This document shows positions 5,911-12,509 of a stretch of 12,524 bases of DNA, one piece after another. Below the pieces are notes generated by a model that was not told the origin of the DNA, ran no database searches, and worked only from the letters and a program-made list of their open reading frames with translations. Each line of letters begins with the position of its first letter. The stretch's first letter is position 1. The DNA lies in assembly GCA_038246785.1 (NCBI GenBank), contig JBBRVP010000059.1, positions 1 through 12,524 on the forward strand, given 5' to 3'. The DNA comes from JBBRVP01 sp038246785 (GTDB lineage: Bacteria > Actinomycetota > Actinomycetes > Jiangellales > Jiangellaceae). Made by a program: the position numbers and the translations under genes.

Positions 5911-6681
5911 TCAGCCCCCCCGGGCCGCACGCAACAGAGTCGCGGCCCGCGCGCGGCGGGCCGCGAGTCCCCAGCCGGTGATCCGCAGCAGCGCCTCGCG
6001 CACGATGCGGCCGTCCATCTTGGAGGTGCCCAGCTCGCGCTCGACGAACGTGATCGGGACCTCGACGACGCGCAGCCCGGCCCGTACGGCTCGGCAGACC
6101 AGGTCGACCTGGAAGCAGTAGCCCTGGCTCGCCACGCTGCCCAGGTCGAGCGCCTCGAGGGCCGCGGCGCGGAAGGCTCGGTAGCCACCCGTCACGTCAC
6201 GCAGCGGCAGCCCGAGTGCCAGGCGCGTGTAGGTGTTGCCGCCGCGGGACAGCAGCTCGCGCCGCATCGGCCAGTCCACCACCGAACCACCGGGCACGTA
6301 GCGCGAGCCGAGCACCAGGTCGGCGCCGGTCAATGCGTCGAGGAGCCGGGGCAGCTGCTCCGGTGCGTGCGACCCGTCGGCGTCCATCTCGACCAGCACG
6401 CCGTAGCCGCGCTCGAGGCCCCAGCCGAAGCCCGCAACGTAGGCGGTGCCCAGGCCGGCCTTGCCGGGGCGGTGCAGGACGGCGAGCGCGGCATCGTCGG
6501 CGGCCATGGCGTCGGCCAGCTTCCCGGTGCCGTCGGGGGAGTCGTCGTCGACGACCAGGACGCCCGCCTCCGGCACCGCCGCCCGCACCCGGGCCACCAC
6601 GCCGGGCATCGACTCCGACTCGTTGTAGGTGGGGACGACGACGAGGACACGCCCCAAGGAGACCGGGACCTGGTACGTCAC
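5911..6681 (-). CDS. ppm1: Polyprenol monophosphomannose synthase (GT2 family)
   Basis: The enzyme transfers mannose from GDP-mannose to polyprenyl phosphate on the cytoplasmic face of the membrane. The product is the lipid-linked mannose donor for lipoglycans and protein O-mannosylation in actinobacteria. It is 256 residues and soluble, like the catalytic domain of mycobacterial Ppm1. Motifs are VPTYNE (16-21), DDDSPDGT (45-52), the metal/nucleotide site DADGSH (100-105), GSRYVPGG (125-132) and the acceptor-loop region ERELGTSKM (214-222). No C-terminal membrane domain is present. The frame is open far upstream, but the GTG at 6681 is the right start: AGGAGG lies just upstream and homology begins there. 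It overlaps the lnt stop by 4 bases (GTGA). In M. tuberculosis the two functions are fused in one protein; here they are adjacent separate genes. Confidence 0.93.
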   Translation of the reverse strand: MTYQVPVSLGRVLVVVPTYNESESMPGVVARVRAAVPEAGVLVVDDDSPDGTGKLADAMAADDAALAVLHRPGKAGLGTAYVAGFGWGLERGYGVLVEMDADGSHAPEQLPRLLDALTGADLVLGSRYVPGGSVVDWPMRRELLSRGGNTYTRLALGLPLRDVTGGYRAFRAAALEALDLGSVASQGYCFQVDLVCRAVRAGLRVVEVPITFVERELGTSKMDGRIVREALLRITGWGLAARRARAATLLRAARGG

Positions 6682-8393
6682 GTGCTTCCTCCTCGAGTCG
6701 GCCCCCGGGCGTCCACGACGGGCGACGCCTGAACGGGAGCTTGCCCGGCCGCTGCGGAGGGCACCGGTGGCCTCACCGCCTGTGTCCGCGCCCGTTCCTG
6801 TGTCCGCCGTGCCGGTGTCGTTGGCTGCGGCAGTGCCGGTCCCCTCCGCAGTCCGACGACGATAGCGATCAGGGCCGCCGCGGCAAGGATCAGCTCGGGC
6901 CAGGCCCCCAGCCGCGTCGCGAGGGTCGTGGCGGTGCGCAGCGGCACCTGCTCGACCAGGATTGCCGGCACCAGCTGGCGAGTCTCGGCCCGGACCACCC
7001 CGTCGGGCGTCACGACCCCGCTGATCCCCGAGGTGGCGGCCACGACGACGGCGCGGCCGGTCTCGACCGCGCGCAGCCGGGAGATCGCGAACTGCTGCGC
7101 GGGCTGGCCGGTCAGGCCGTACGTCGCGTTGTTGGTCTGCACGACGAGCAGCTGGGCTCCACCGGTCACGACGTCGTGGACGAGGTCGTCGTAGGCGACC
7201 TCGAAGCAGATCAGGTCGCCGAGCTTTGCCCCGTCCAGCTGCAGGACGCCGGGGCGGTCCCCGGCGGTGAAGTCTCGCGGGATCCGCTGGAACCGGGTGA
7301 ACCAGCCACCGATGAGGGAGCGGAACGGAATGTACTCCCCGAACGGCACCGGATGGCGTTTGACGTAGCGCTGCCCGGGGCCGGTCACCGGGTCCCACAC
7401 GATCCCGGTGTTGTCCGTGGTGGTCGAGCCCGACCGGTCGACCAGCGTGCCGACGAGCACGGGCACGCCGATGTCACGGACGGCGCCGTCGATGAGCCGG
7501 TAGGCCTGCGGGTCGCGGAAGGGGTCGATGTCGCTGGAGTTCTCCGGCCACACCACGAACGCCGGCGCTGGCAGCCGTCCGGAGCGGACCTGCGCGGCCA
7601 GCCGCTCGGTGGCCGCGACGTGGTTGCGCAGCACCGCCTCGCGCTCGCCGAGGAAGTCCATCCCGACGCCGGGCACGTTTCCCTGCACCGCGGCGACGGT
7701 CGTCGTCGGCCCGTCGGTGCCCAGCGGTACGACGGAGGCGCCGGCCACCAGCGCCGCCGCCCCGCCGAGCGCCGCGGCGGCGACGGCCCAGGCCCGCGGC
7801 CGCCGGGCGGCCGTCGGTCGTTCGCGCACGGCCTGCGTCACGGCGAGCACGGCGAGCGCCAGCAGCTGAGCGGCGAGCGCGACGACGAAGCTGAGGCCCG
7901 GCGCGCCGGCCACCGCGGCCCACGCCAGCAGCGGCGTGTCGGTGACCGCGAACGCGAGCCGCCCCCAGGGGAACCCGCCGAAGGGCACCTCGGCTCGCAG
8001 CAGCTCCACACCCACCCACACCGTGGCCGCCCAGACCGGCCAGGCCCGCAGCCGCTGGACGGCGACCAGCCCGATGCCGACCAGCACCCACGCCGCCGCC
8101 TCGAGGGCAGCCAGCGCCAGCCAGGCGTCGTTGCCGATGACCGCGGCCCAGCGCAACAGCACGAGGAAACAGCCGAGCCCGGCGATCGCGCCCACGGCGG
8201 CGCCGGTCCGCAGCCGGGCACCGCGGGTGAGCAGGGTGAGGGCGGCCAGCCCGGGCGCGAGCAGGGGCCACCAGCCGTACGGCGGGAAGGACAGGCCGAT
8301 CCCCAGGCCCGCGGACGCAGCGCCGGCGAGCCGCCCCCCCAGACGTGCGCGTGGGCGGCTGCGTGCGGGGATCGTCACCGGCTCGCTGCCCAC
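6678..8393 (-). CDS. lnt: Apolipoprotein N-acyltransferase
   Basis: Lnt adds the third acyl chain to the N-terminal Cys of lipoproteins, in the plasma membrane with the nitrilase domain outside. The N-terminal half has about seven hydrophobic helices and the Lnt-typical PFGGFPWGRL. The C-terminal half is a nitrilase domain with the full triad: Glu in VWPENSSD, Lys in YVKRHPVPFGEY and Cys in LICFEVAYDD (about residues 284, 345 and 396 counted from GTG 8393). One membrane helix follows, then a Pro/Ala-rich tail of about 50 residues. The frame stays open to a GTG at 8627, but the extra N-terminus is low-complexity Arg/Pro/Gly and has no ribosome site. GTG 8393 has a weak GGGAGA 12 nt upstream, and GTG 8378 is an equally fair choice. 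First gene of the lnt-ppm-fxsA operon, overlapping ppm by 4 bases. Confidence 0.9.
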   Translation of the reverse strand: MGSEPVTIPARSRPRARLGGRLAGAASAGLGIGLSFPPYGWWPLLAPGLAALTLLTRGARLRTGAAVGAIAGLGCFLVLLRWAAVIGNDAWLALAALEAAAWVLVGIGLVAVQRLRAWPVWAATVWVGVELLRAEVPFGGFPWGRLAFAVTDTPLLAWAAVAGAPGLSFVVALAAQLLALAVLAVTQAVRERPTAARRPRAWAVAAAALGGAAALVAGASVVPLGTDGPTTTVAAVQGNVPGVGMDFLGEREAVLRNHVAATERLAAQVRSGRLPAPAFVVWPENSSDIDPFRDPQAYRLIDGAVRDIGVPVLVGTLVDRSGSTTTDNTGIVWDPVTGPGQRYVKRHPVPFGEYIPFRSLIGGWFTRFQRIPRDFTAGDRPGVLQLDGAKLGDLICFEVAYDDLVHDVVTGGAQLLVVQTNNATYGLTGQPAQQFAISRLRAVETGRAVVVAATSGISGVVTPDGVVRAETRQLVPAILVEQVPLRTATTLATRLGAWPELILAAAALIAIVVGLRRGPALPQPTTPARRTQERARTQAVRPPVPSAAAGQAPVQASPVVDARGPTRGGST

Positions 8394-8517
8394 TGCACGC
8401 CCGGGTCTCCCGCCGAGGTCGCCGCGGCCCCCGGCCGGGTGGCCGCGGGGATCCTGCGACGCTATCAACGCGCCGTGGCGTGGGCGCGTGCCCGGGACTG
8501 CCGTGGCCGGCGTACGG

Positions 8518-8564
8518 GTGAGCGTCACCGCCCGGGCGGTGACGCCCGGGCGGTGCCGGCTCAC
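8518..8564. repeat. 24-bp perfect palindrome nested in a longer inverted repeat upstream of lnt
   Basis: GCGTCACCGCCC (8522-8533) is followed with no loop by its exact complement GGGCGGTGACGC (8534-8545). An outer pair GTGAGC (8518-8523) and GCTCAC (8559-8564) encloses it. CCCGGGCGGTG is repeated in direct orientation at 8531-8541 and 8545-8555, with a 14-base period. It lies about 130-150 bases before the lnt start, where it could be a dimeric-repressor operator or a leader hairpin. Confidence 0.65.
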
Positions 8565-8850
8565 GCGCGGATGGAGCCCGCGCCGCCCTTCGGTCCGGCG
8601 TTGCCCCGCGGGATGCGGGGACCCCACCGTTGTCTAAGGGGCTGAGGCGGGCCCATCCGGCGGCACCCGCCCCTCGGCCGGTGCCGGTACGCCTGGAACA
8701 GGAGCGGTCCCCCGCGCCCGACGTCCCGGGCCGCAGCGTGCCGCTGCCGCGGGCGGGGTGTCAACGGCCCGTCGACCTGCGGCGATGCGCCCAGTCGCAG
8801 GTCAACGGCACCTGCCGGAAACGCCCGGCTCGCACGGAGTTCATCTCCGA

Positions 8851-8874
8851 CGGCGTGTCGTCCGTGACACGCCG
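8851..8874 (-). terminator. Hairpin terminator of the kamD-kamE-kal operon
   Basis: CGGCGTGTC (8851-8859) pairs perfectly with GACACGCCG (8866-8874) over a 6-base loop. It starts 6 bases after the kal stop codon in the direction of transcription. GC-rich stems without a long T-tract are common at gene ends in actinobacteria. Position supports termination of the operon. Confidence 0.6.
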
Positions 8875-8880
8875 ACGGCG

Positions 8881-9288
8881 TCAGGTCGGCTGCGGTGGCA
8901 CGACCACGATGCCGGTCGCGGTGGTCGCGACGACCGACGGGTCGAGCACCTCGGCGGCCGACGCGGAGCGGTCCGGGCGGCCGCGACAGACCACCCGCGC
9001 CTCGAAGTCGATCGTGCGCGACCGGGTGCCGACGCGGGTCACGGTCGCGACGACCTCGAGCACGTCGCCGGCCCGGACCGGCGCGAGGAACGCCACGGCG
9101 GAGTAGGACGCGAACAGCCCCTCGTCGCCGTCAGTGCGGATGCACACCTCGGTGGCGGCGTCGCCGAATAGCGCGAGCGAGTAGGCGCCGTCGACGAGCT
9201 CGCCGCCGTAGTGGGCGTGGGAGTACGGAACATAGCGCCGGTGCACGACCTGTAGACCCACCCGCGGGTCGGCCTGGCCAGTGTTCAC
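8881..9288 (-). CDS. kal: 3-aminobutyryl-CoA ammonia-lyase
   Basis: Kal removes ammonia from L-3-aminobutyryl-CoA to give crotonyl-CoA, the last dedicated step of the lysine degradation pathway known from clostridia and fusobacteria. The product has 135 residues, a single hot-dog fold domain as in known Kal. It carries the family's conserved core HYGGELVDGAYSLALFGDAA (26-45), followed by IRTDGDEGLF (50-59) and FLAPVRAGDVLEV (67-79). The GTG start at 9288 overlaps the kamE stop (GTGA) and is preceded by GAGGAGG (9300-9294). Without context it could be called a generic hot-dog thioesterase-like protein, but the sequence and operon with kamDE make Kal the better call. Confidence 0.87.
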   Translation of the reverse strand: MNTGQADPRVGLQVVHRRYVPYSHAHYGGELVDGAYSLALFGDAATEVCIRTDGDEGLFASYSAVAFLAPVRAGDVLEVVATVTRVGTRSRTIDFEARVVCRGRPDRSASAAEVLDPSVVATTATGIVVVPPQPT

Positions 9289-10043
9289 GCGGTCCTCCTC
9301 GCGCCAGTGGTGTCGGGCAGCAGGGCGTGCACCAGGTAGCTGGCCACCTCCCCGGGGGTCGTGCCCCGCCCGAAGACGCGGTCGACGCCGAGGCCGGCCG
9401 CCGATCCCTCGTCGAAACGCGGTCCGCCCACGACGAGCAGCGGTGCCTCGCCCGCGGGGTAGGCCTCGCGGAAGGCCGCCGACATCTCCCGGGTGTTGCG
9501 CAGGTGCGCGTCGCGCTGGGTCACGACCTGCGAGACGAGCACGGCGTCGGCTCGCGCGGTGCGTGCTCGGGCGACCAGCTCGGGCACGAGCACCTGGGCG
9601 CCGAGGTTGACGACCGTGATCTCGCGGTAGTACTCCAGGCCCTTCTCCCCCGCGAATCCCTTGACGTTGAGGATCGCGTCGATGCCGACCGTGTGCGCGT
9701 CGGTGCCGATGCAGGCGCCGAGCACGACGAGGCGGCGACGCAGCCGCTGCTTGATCGCGGCGTTGACCTCCTTCGGGCTCAGCAGGGGGTACTCCCGCTC
9801 CACCACTTCCACCTTGGCCAGGTCGACCAGGTGGTGCACGGGCCCGTAGACGACGAAGAACGTGTAGTCGGGGCCCATCGGCTTGGCGTGCACGACCAGC
9901 GCCGGGTCGATGCCCATCCTCTGCGCCAGCTGGGCCGCAGCGCCCTCGGCCCGCTTGCCGTGCGGGACCGGCAGGGTGAACGAGAGCTGCACCATGCCGT
10001 CGCCGGTGGCGTCGCCGTACGGGCGGACGACCGGGCCGCTCAC
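9285..10043 (-). CDS. kamE: Lysine 5,6-aminomutase beta subunit (B12-binding)
   Basis: This is the small subunit of the adenosylcobalamin- and PLP-dependent enzyme that moves the terminal amino group of beta-lysine (or D-lysine) to the neighbouring carbon. It has 252 residues against about 260 in clostridia. An N-terminal dimerisation region (about 1-100) is followed by a Rossmann-like B12 domain. The cobalt-ligating motif DAHTVG (D115, H117, G120) fits DxHxxG. K128 lies 11 residues after the His, exactly the spacing between the cobalt-binding His133 and the PLP Schiff-base Lys144 I recall for the Clostridium sticklandii enzyme. LLVVGGPRFDEG (202-213) is the later B12-domain strand. The GTG start overlaps the kamD stop by 4 bases (GTGA). 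Confidence 0.92.
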   Translation of the reverse strand: MSGPVVRPYGDATGDGMVQLSFTLPVPHGKRAEGAAAQLAQRMGIDPALVVHAKPMGPDYTFFVVYGPVHHLVDLAKVEVVEREYPLLSPKEVNAAIKQRLRRRLVVLGACIGTDAHTVGIDAILNVKGFAGEKGLEYYREITVVNLGAQVLVPELVARARTARADAVLVSQVVTQRDAHLRNTREMSAAFREAYPAGEAPLLVVGGPRFDEGSAAGLGVDRVFGRGTTPGEVASYLVHALLPDTTGARRTA

Positions 10044-11650
10044 CGGGACTGCCCTGCCTCGAGCAGGTCGATCGCCGGGTTGGCGTAGCCGGGGGCCCGG
10101 GCCACGACGCCGTCGAGCCCCTTTCCGCCGTTCGCCGGCCGTTTCATGAGGCCGAACGTGCCGTCGCCGATCGCGGCGAGCAGCGGCGGGCCACCCGCCG
10201 CGCCATCCGTCGTGCTGGTGTCGTGCACGATCCGCTCCAGCAGGTCGACGGCCTCAGACAACACCTGGCGGGCCCGGGTGGCGATGAGGCCGTCGGCGGG
10301 TGGGTGGAAGTCCTCGGCGAGGCCGCCGGCGGCGTTGAGCACGTACCGGACATTCTGCAGCGCAAGGTCGCGGTCGGACAGCCACGGGGTAACGACGGCC
10401 TCGGTCATCATGCCGACGAGCAGGATGCCCTGACCGGTCATCGCCCCGACGAGGTTGAAGAACCCGTCGAGCAGGTAGCCGCGGAAGATGTCGCCGGACA
10501 TGTGCTTGGTCGGCGGCATCCACTTCAGCGGCGCCTTCGGGAACAGCTCGCGGGCCAGCAGCGCGTGGGCCAGCTCGAGCCGGAACGAGTCCGGCAGGTC
10601 GGGGTTGATCTCGAAGGCGTGGCCGAGCCCGAGCAGCTCGTCGGGCAGCCCGGCCTCCTTGGCGAAGTACTCGTTGAGCAGCTGGCTCACCGTCACCGTG
10701 TGCGCCGCCTCGACAGCGTCGGCGGTGGTGAGGTAGTTGTCCTCGCCGGTGTTGATGACGATGCCGGCCCGAGCGTGGACCTGACGCGAGAAGCGCTGGT
10801 CGACGAAGGTGCGGACGGGATTGATGTCGCGGAACAGAATCCCGTACATCGAGTCGTTGAGCATCATGTCGAGCCGTTCGAGGCCGGCCAGGGTGGCGAT
10901 CTCCGGCATGCACAGCCCGGAGGCGTAGTTGGTCAGTCGCACGTAGCGGCCGACCTCCTTGGACACGTCGTCGAGGGCGGCGCGCATGAGGCGGAAGTTG
11001 TCCTGGGTGGCATACGTGCCGGCGTAGCCCTCCCGGGTCGGGCCTTCCGGCACGTAGTCGAGCAGCGACTGCCCGGTCGAGCGGATGACCGCGACGACGT
11101 CGGCGCCCTCCCGGGCCGCGTTCTGCGCCTGCGGGATGTCCTCGTAGATGTCCCCGGTGGCGACAATGAGGTAGATCCAGGGGCGCCGCGGTGGGTCGCC
11201 CAGCCGGCGGACCAGCCGCTCGCGCTCGGCCCGGCGACGGTCGATCGCCCGGACGCCCTTGGCTACCGCGACGCGAGCCGTACGGGCGACGCGCTCGGCT
11301 GCCCTGCCCTCCGGCAGCCGCAGGCCGAGCGGGCCGGCGGCGGCCTTCTGGGCCAGCGTCAGCAGGTCCGGCGCCTCGCCGCGGCGCAGCGCATCCCAGA
11401 CCGGCAGGGCGACGCCGTGCTCGAGCCCGACCTCCTCGCGGACCCGGTCCACGAGCCGGTTGACCCACGGGATGCCCTCGACGTCGGCTCCGGACAGCCC
11501 GGCGAGGCGCAGCGTGGCGCGCTCGACGGAGACGGTGGTGGAGGTGCGGGCGATCCGGACGACCGGTCGGCCGGCCCGGCGGGCGAGCGATCGGGCCTTG
11601 CGCACGACGACGGGGTCCAGGTCGACCACCGCGCGGCGACGAGCTGGCAT
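10040..11650 (-). CDS. kamD: Lysine 5,6-aminomutase alpha subunit
   Basis: This is the large, TIM-barrel subunit of lysine 5,6-aminomutase. It has 536 residues, slightly longer than the roughly 515 of clostridial KamD because of a basic N-terminus. With a constant +6 shift, the residues I recall as lining the PLP/substrate site in the C. sticklandii structure are all present: R190 and S195 (IRSTGQSLLDY), S244 (NYASGLC), Y269 and R274 (SMYGILFRDIN) and N305 (TGEDNY). The protein should therefore be catalytically competent. The related ornithine 4,5-aminomutase has a different subunit split (a small OraS and a large B12-carrying OraE), so lysine is the better substrate guess. The ATG at 11650 lacks a Shine-Dalgarno, and a -10-like TATCAT sits 6 bases upstream, suggesting leaderless translation. 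First gene of kamD-kamE-kal. Confidence 0.93.
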   Translation of the reverse strand: MPARRRAVVDLDPVVVRKARSLARRAGRPVVRIARTSTTVSVERATLRLAGLSGADVEGIPWVNRLVDRVREEVGLEHGVALPVWDALRRGEAPDLLTLAQKAAAGPLGLRLPEGRAAERVARTARVAVAKGVRAIDRRRAERERLVRRLGDPPRRPWIYLIVATGDIYEDIPQAQNAAREGADVVAVIRSTGQSLLDYVPEGPTREGYAGTYATQDNFRLMRAALDDVSKEVGRYVRLTNYASGLCMPEIATLAGLERLDMMLNDSMYGILFRDINPVRTFVDQRFSRQVHARAGIVINTGEDNYLTTADAVEAAHTVTVSQLLNEYFAKEAGLPDELLGLGHAFEINPDLPDSFRLELAHALLARELFPKAPLKWMPPTKHMSGDIFRGYLLDGFFNLVGAMTGQGILLVGMMTEAVVTPWLSDRDLALQNVRYVLNAAGGLAEDFHPPADGLIATRARQVLSEAVDLLERIVHDTSTTDGAAGGPPLLAAIGDGTFGLMKRPANGGKGLDGVVARAPGYANPAIDLLEAGQSR

Positions 11651-11656
11651 AGGTTG

Positions 11657-11662
11657 ATGATA
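11657..11662 (-). promoter_or_regulatory. -10 element of a leaderless kamD promoter
   Basis: On the minus strand TATCAT (matching TANNNT) is followed by CAACCT and then the kamD ATG. Transcription would begin at or next to the A of the start codon. This agrees with the absence of a Shine-Dalgarno and with the frequent use of leaderless mRNAs in actinobacteria. No clear -35 hexamer is visible, so an activator may be needed. Confidence 0.5.
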
Positions 11663-11682
11663 TCAGCGGCGGCCGCACTATC

Positions 11683-11727
11683 CTGCGGTCTACCGTGCTG
11701 CTGACCGCAGATTCTGCGTTCGAACGC
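11683..11727. promoter_or_regulatory. Two inverted repeats between kamD and plsC, candidate operators
   Basis: CTGCGGTC (11683-11690) and GACCGCAG (11703-11710) are perfect 8-bp inverted repeats 12 bases apart. The near arm overlaps the expected -35 region of the kamD promoter. Six bases further on lies the 12-bp palindrome GCGTTCGAACGC (11716-11727). Both have the size of dimeric regulator sites. No regulator gene is adjacent in the window, so the controlling protein is unknown. Confidence 0.45.
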
Positions 11728-11806
11728 GCGCGCAGCCGCAAGTCCTGCAGGCGATACCGTCGGTCGGGTCGCGGCGCCCTGCCCGGCACCAGCGCGGGAG
11801 GTCAGC

Positions 11807-12472
11807 GTGGTCTACGCCGTCGTGCGCTGGGTGCTCGGGGTGGTCTTCCGCTTCGGCTGGCGCCCGCGGATCGAGGGCGTGGAGCACGTCCCACTCGAGG
11901 GGCCGGTCCTGGTGGCGAGCAACCACCTGTCCTTCGTCGACTCGGTCGTCATCCCGCTCGCCGTCCCGCGGCGGGTGCACTTCCTGGCCAAGAGCGAGTA
12001 CTTCGAGGGCACCGGGCTGCGCGGCTGGCTCTCCCGCGCCTACTTCACCTCCGTCGGCGCGGTGCCGGTGCGCCGCGGCGAGCATGCCGACGCCCGGGCC
12101 TCCCTGCAGGCGGCGCTCGGGGTGCTGCGCGACGGCGACGCCTTCGGGATCTACCCGGAAGGGACGCGTTCGCGCGACGGCCGGCTCTACCGCGGCCGCA
12201 CGGGCGTGGCGTGGCTGGCGCTCGACGCCGGCGCCCCGGTGGTGCCGGTCGGGCTGGTCGGGACCGATCGGGTGCAGCCGGTGGGCGCGCGCGGCGTGCG
12301 GGTGGCGCCGGTGACGGTGCGCTTCGGGCCGCCGGTCCGCCCGGAGCCCTACCGCGACCTCAGGCCCGGTGTCGCACGGCGCCGGCTCACCGATGCGGTG
12401 ATGGACGCCATCGCCGCGCTCAGCGGCCAGCAACGGGCGGCGGGCTACAACGAGCGGCCACCCGAGGACTAA
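11807..12472 (+). CDS. 1-acyl-sn-glycerol-3-phosphate acyltransferase family protein (PlsC-like)
   Basis: This 221-residue membrane-associated acyltransferase probably converts lysophosphatidic acid to phosphatidic acid in phospholipid synthesis. The catalytic block NHLSFVD (39-45) gives the HX4D pair H40/D45. Block III is EGTRSRDG (118-125) and block IV is VVPVGL (145-150). An N-terminal hydrophobic stretch (about 2-17) could anchor it. The GTG start at 11807 is supported by GGGAGG (11796-11801) with a 5-nt spacer. It is divergent from kamD with 156 bases between them. Actinobacterial genomes usually carry several PlsC-like paralogues, so the acyl acceptor is not certain and I give no symbol. 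Confidence 0.92.
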   Translation: MVYAVVRWVLGVVFRFGWRPRIEGVEHVPLEGPVLVASNHLSFVDSVVIPLAVPRRVHFLAKSEYFEGTGLRGWLSRAYFTSVGAVPVRRGEHADARASLQAALGVLRDGDAFGIYPEGTRSRDGRLYRGRTGVAWLALDAGAPVVPVGLVGTDRVQPVGARGVRVAPVTVRFGPPVRPEPYRDLRPGVARRRLTDAVMDAIAALSGQQRAAGYNERPPED

Positions 12473-12509
12473 CCCCCCGACCTCTCCCGGGGGGGGGGGG
12501 GGGGGGGGG
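12473..12509 (+). repeat. C6 run and 21-G homopolymer after plsC
   Basis: The plsC stop is followed by a run of six C (12473-12478) and then, after CTCTCCC, by 21 consecutive G (12489-12509). C-runs and the G-run could pair as a terminator stem (C6 or C3 with the G tract). The tract length is extraordinary and may be an assembly or sequencing artefact, or a slippage-prone site. Confidence 0.75.

Larger units (their letters stand above)
8394..8880. other. 487-base non-coding region between kal and lnt, rich in inverted repeats
   Basis: Both flanking genes read leftward, so this stretch must hold the kal terminator and the lnt promoter and leader. I see the kal terminator hairpin (8851-8874), a hairpin GACCTGCG/CGCAGGTC (8774-8781 with 8796-8803), a hairpin CGGCACC/GGTGCCG (8661-8667 with 8680-8686) and a 24-bp perfect palindrome (8522-8545). 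A direct repeat GTCAACGGC flanks the 8774-8803 hairpin (8760-8768 and 8800-8808). No gene, tRNA or recognised riboswitch is evident. A structured leader or small RNA cannot be excluded. Confidence 0.6.

Noticed and set aside
5383..6732. Plus-strand open frame of 439 residues opposite fxsA and ppm
   Set aside because: Gln/Arg/His-rich antisense frame without motifs. fxsA and ppm on the other strand have clear family signatures.
6682..7398. Upstream extension of the ppm frame inside lnt
   Set aside because: The extension overlaps the lnt nitrilase domain in another frame. The GTG at 6681 has a strong ribosome site and homology starts there.
8394..8627. Longer N-terminus for Lnt from GTG 8627
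   Set aside because: The added 78 residues are low-complexity with no ribosome site, and they would place a 24-bp palindrome inside the coding region. A start at 8393 or 8378 is more plausible.
6216..8645. Open frame of 809 residues on the plus strand opposite ppm and lnt
   Set aside because: Low-complexity Arg/Pro/Gly/His sequence with no recognisable domain. The minus strand carries lnt and ppm with intact catalytic motifs.
10254..11789. Open frame of 511 residues overlapping kamD in another frame, and plus-strand frames opposite it
   Set aside because: Compositionally biased (Arg/Pro/Gly) and without domains. KamD with all its active-site residues occupies this region.
11651..11806. Cobalamin riboswitch upstream of the B12-dependent kamDE genes
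   Set aside because: Only 156 bases are available, no B12-box-like sequence is seen, and the likely promoter is leaderless.
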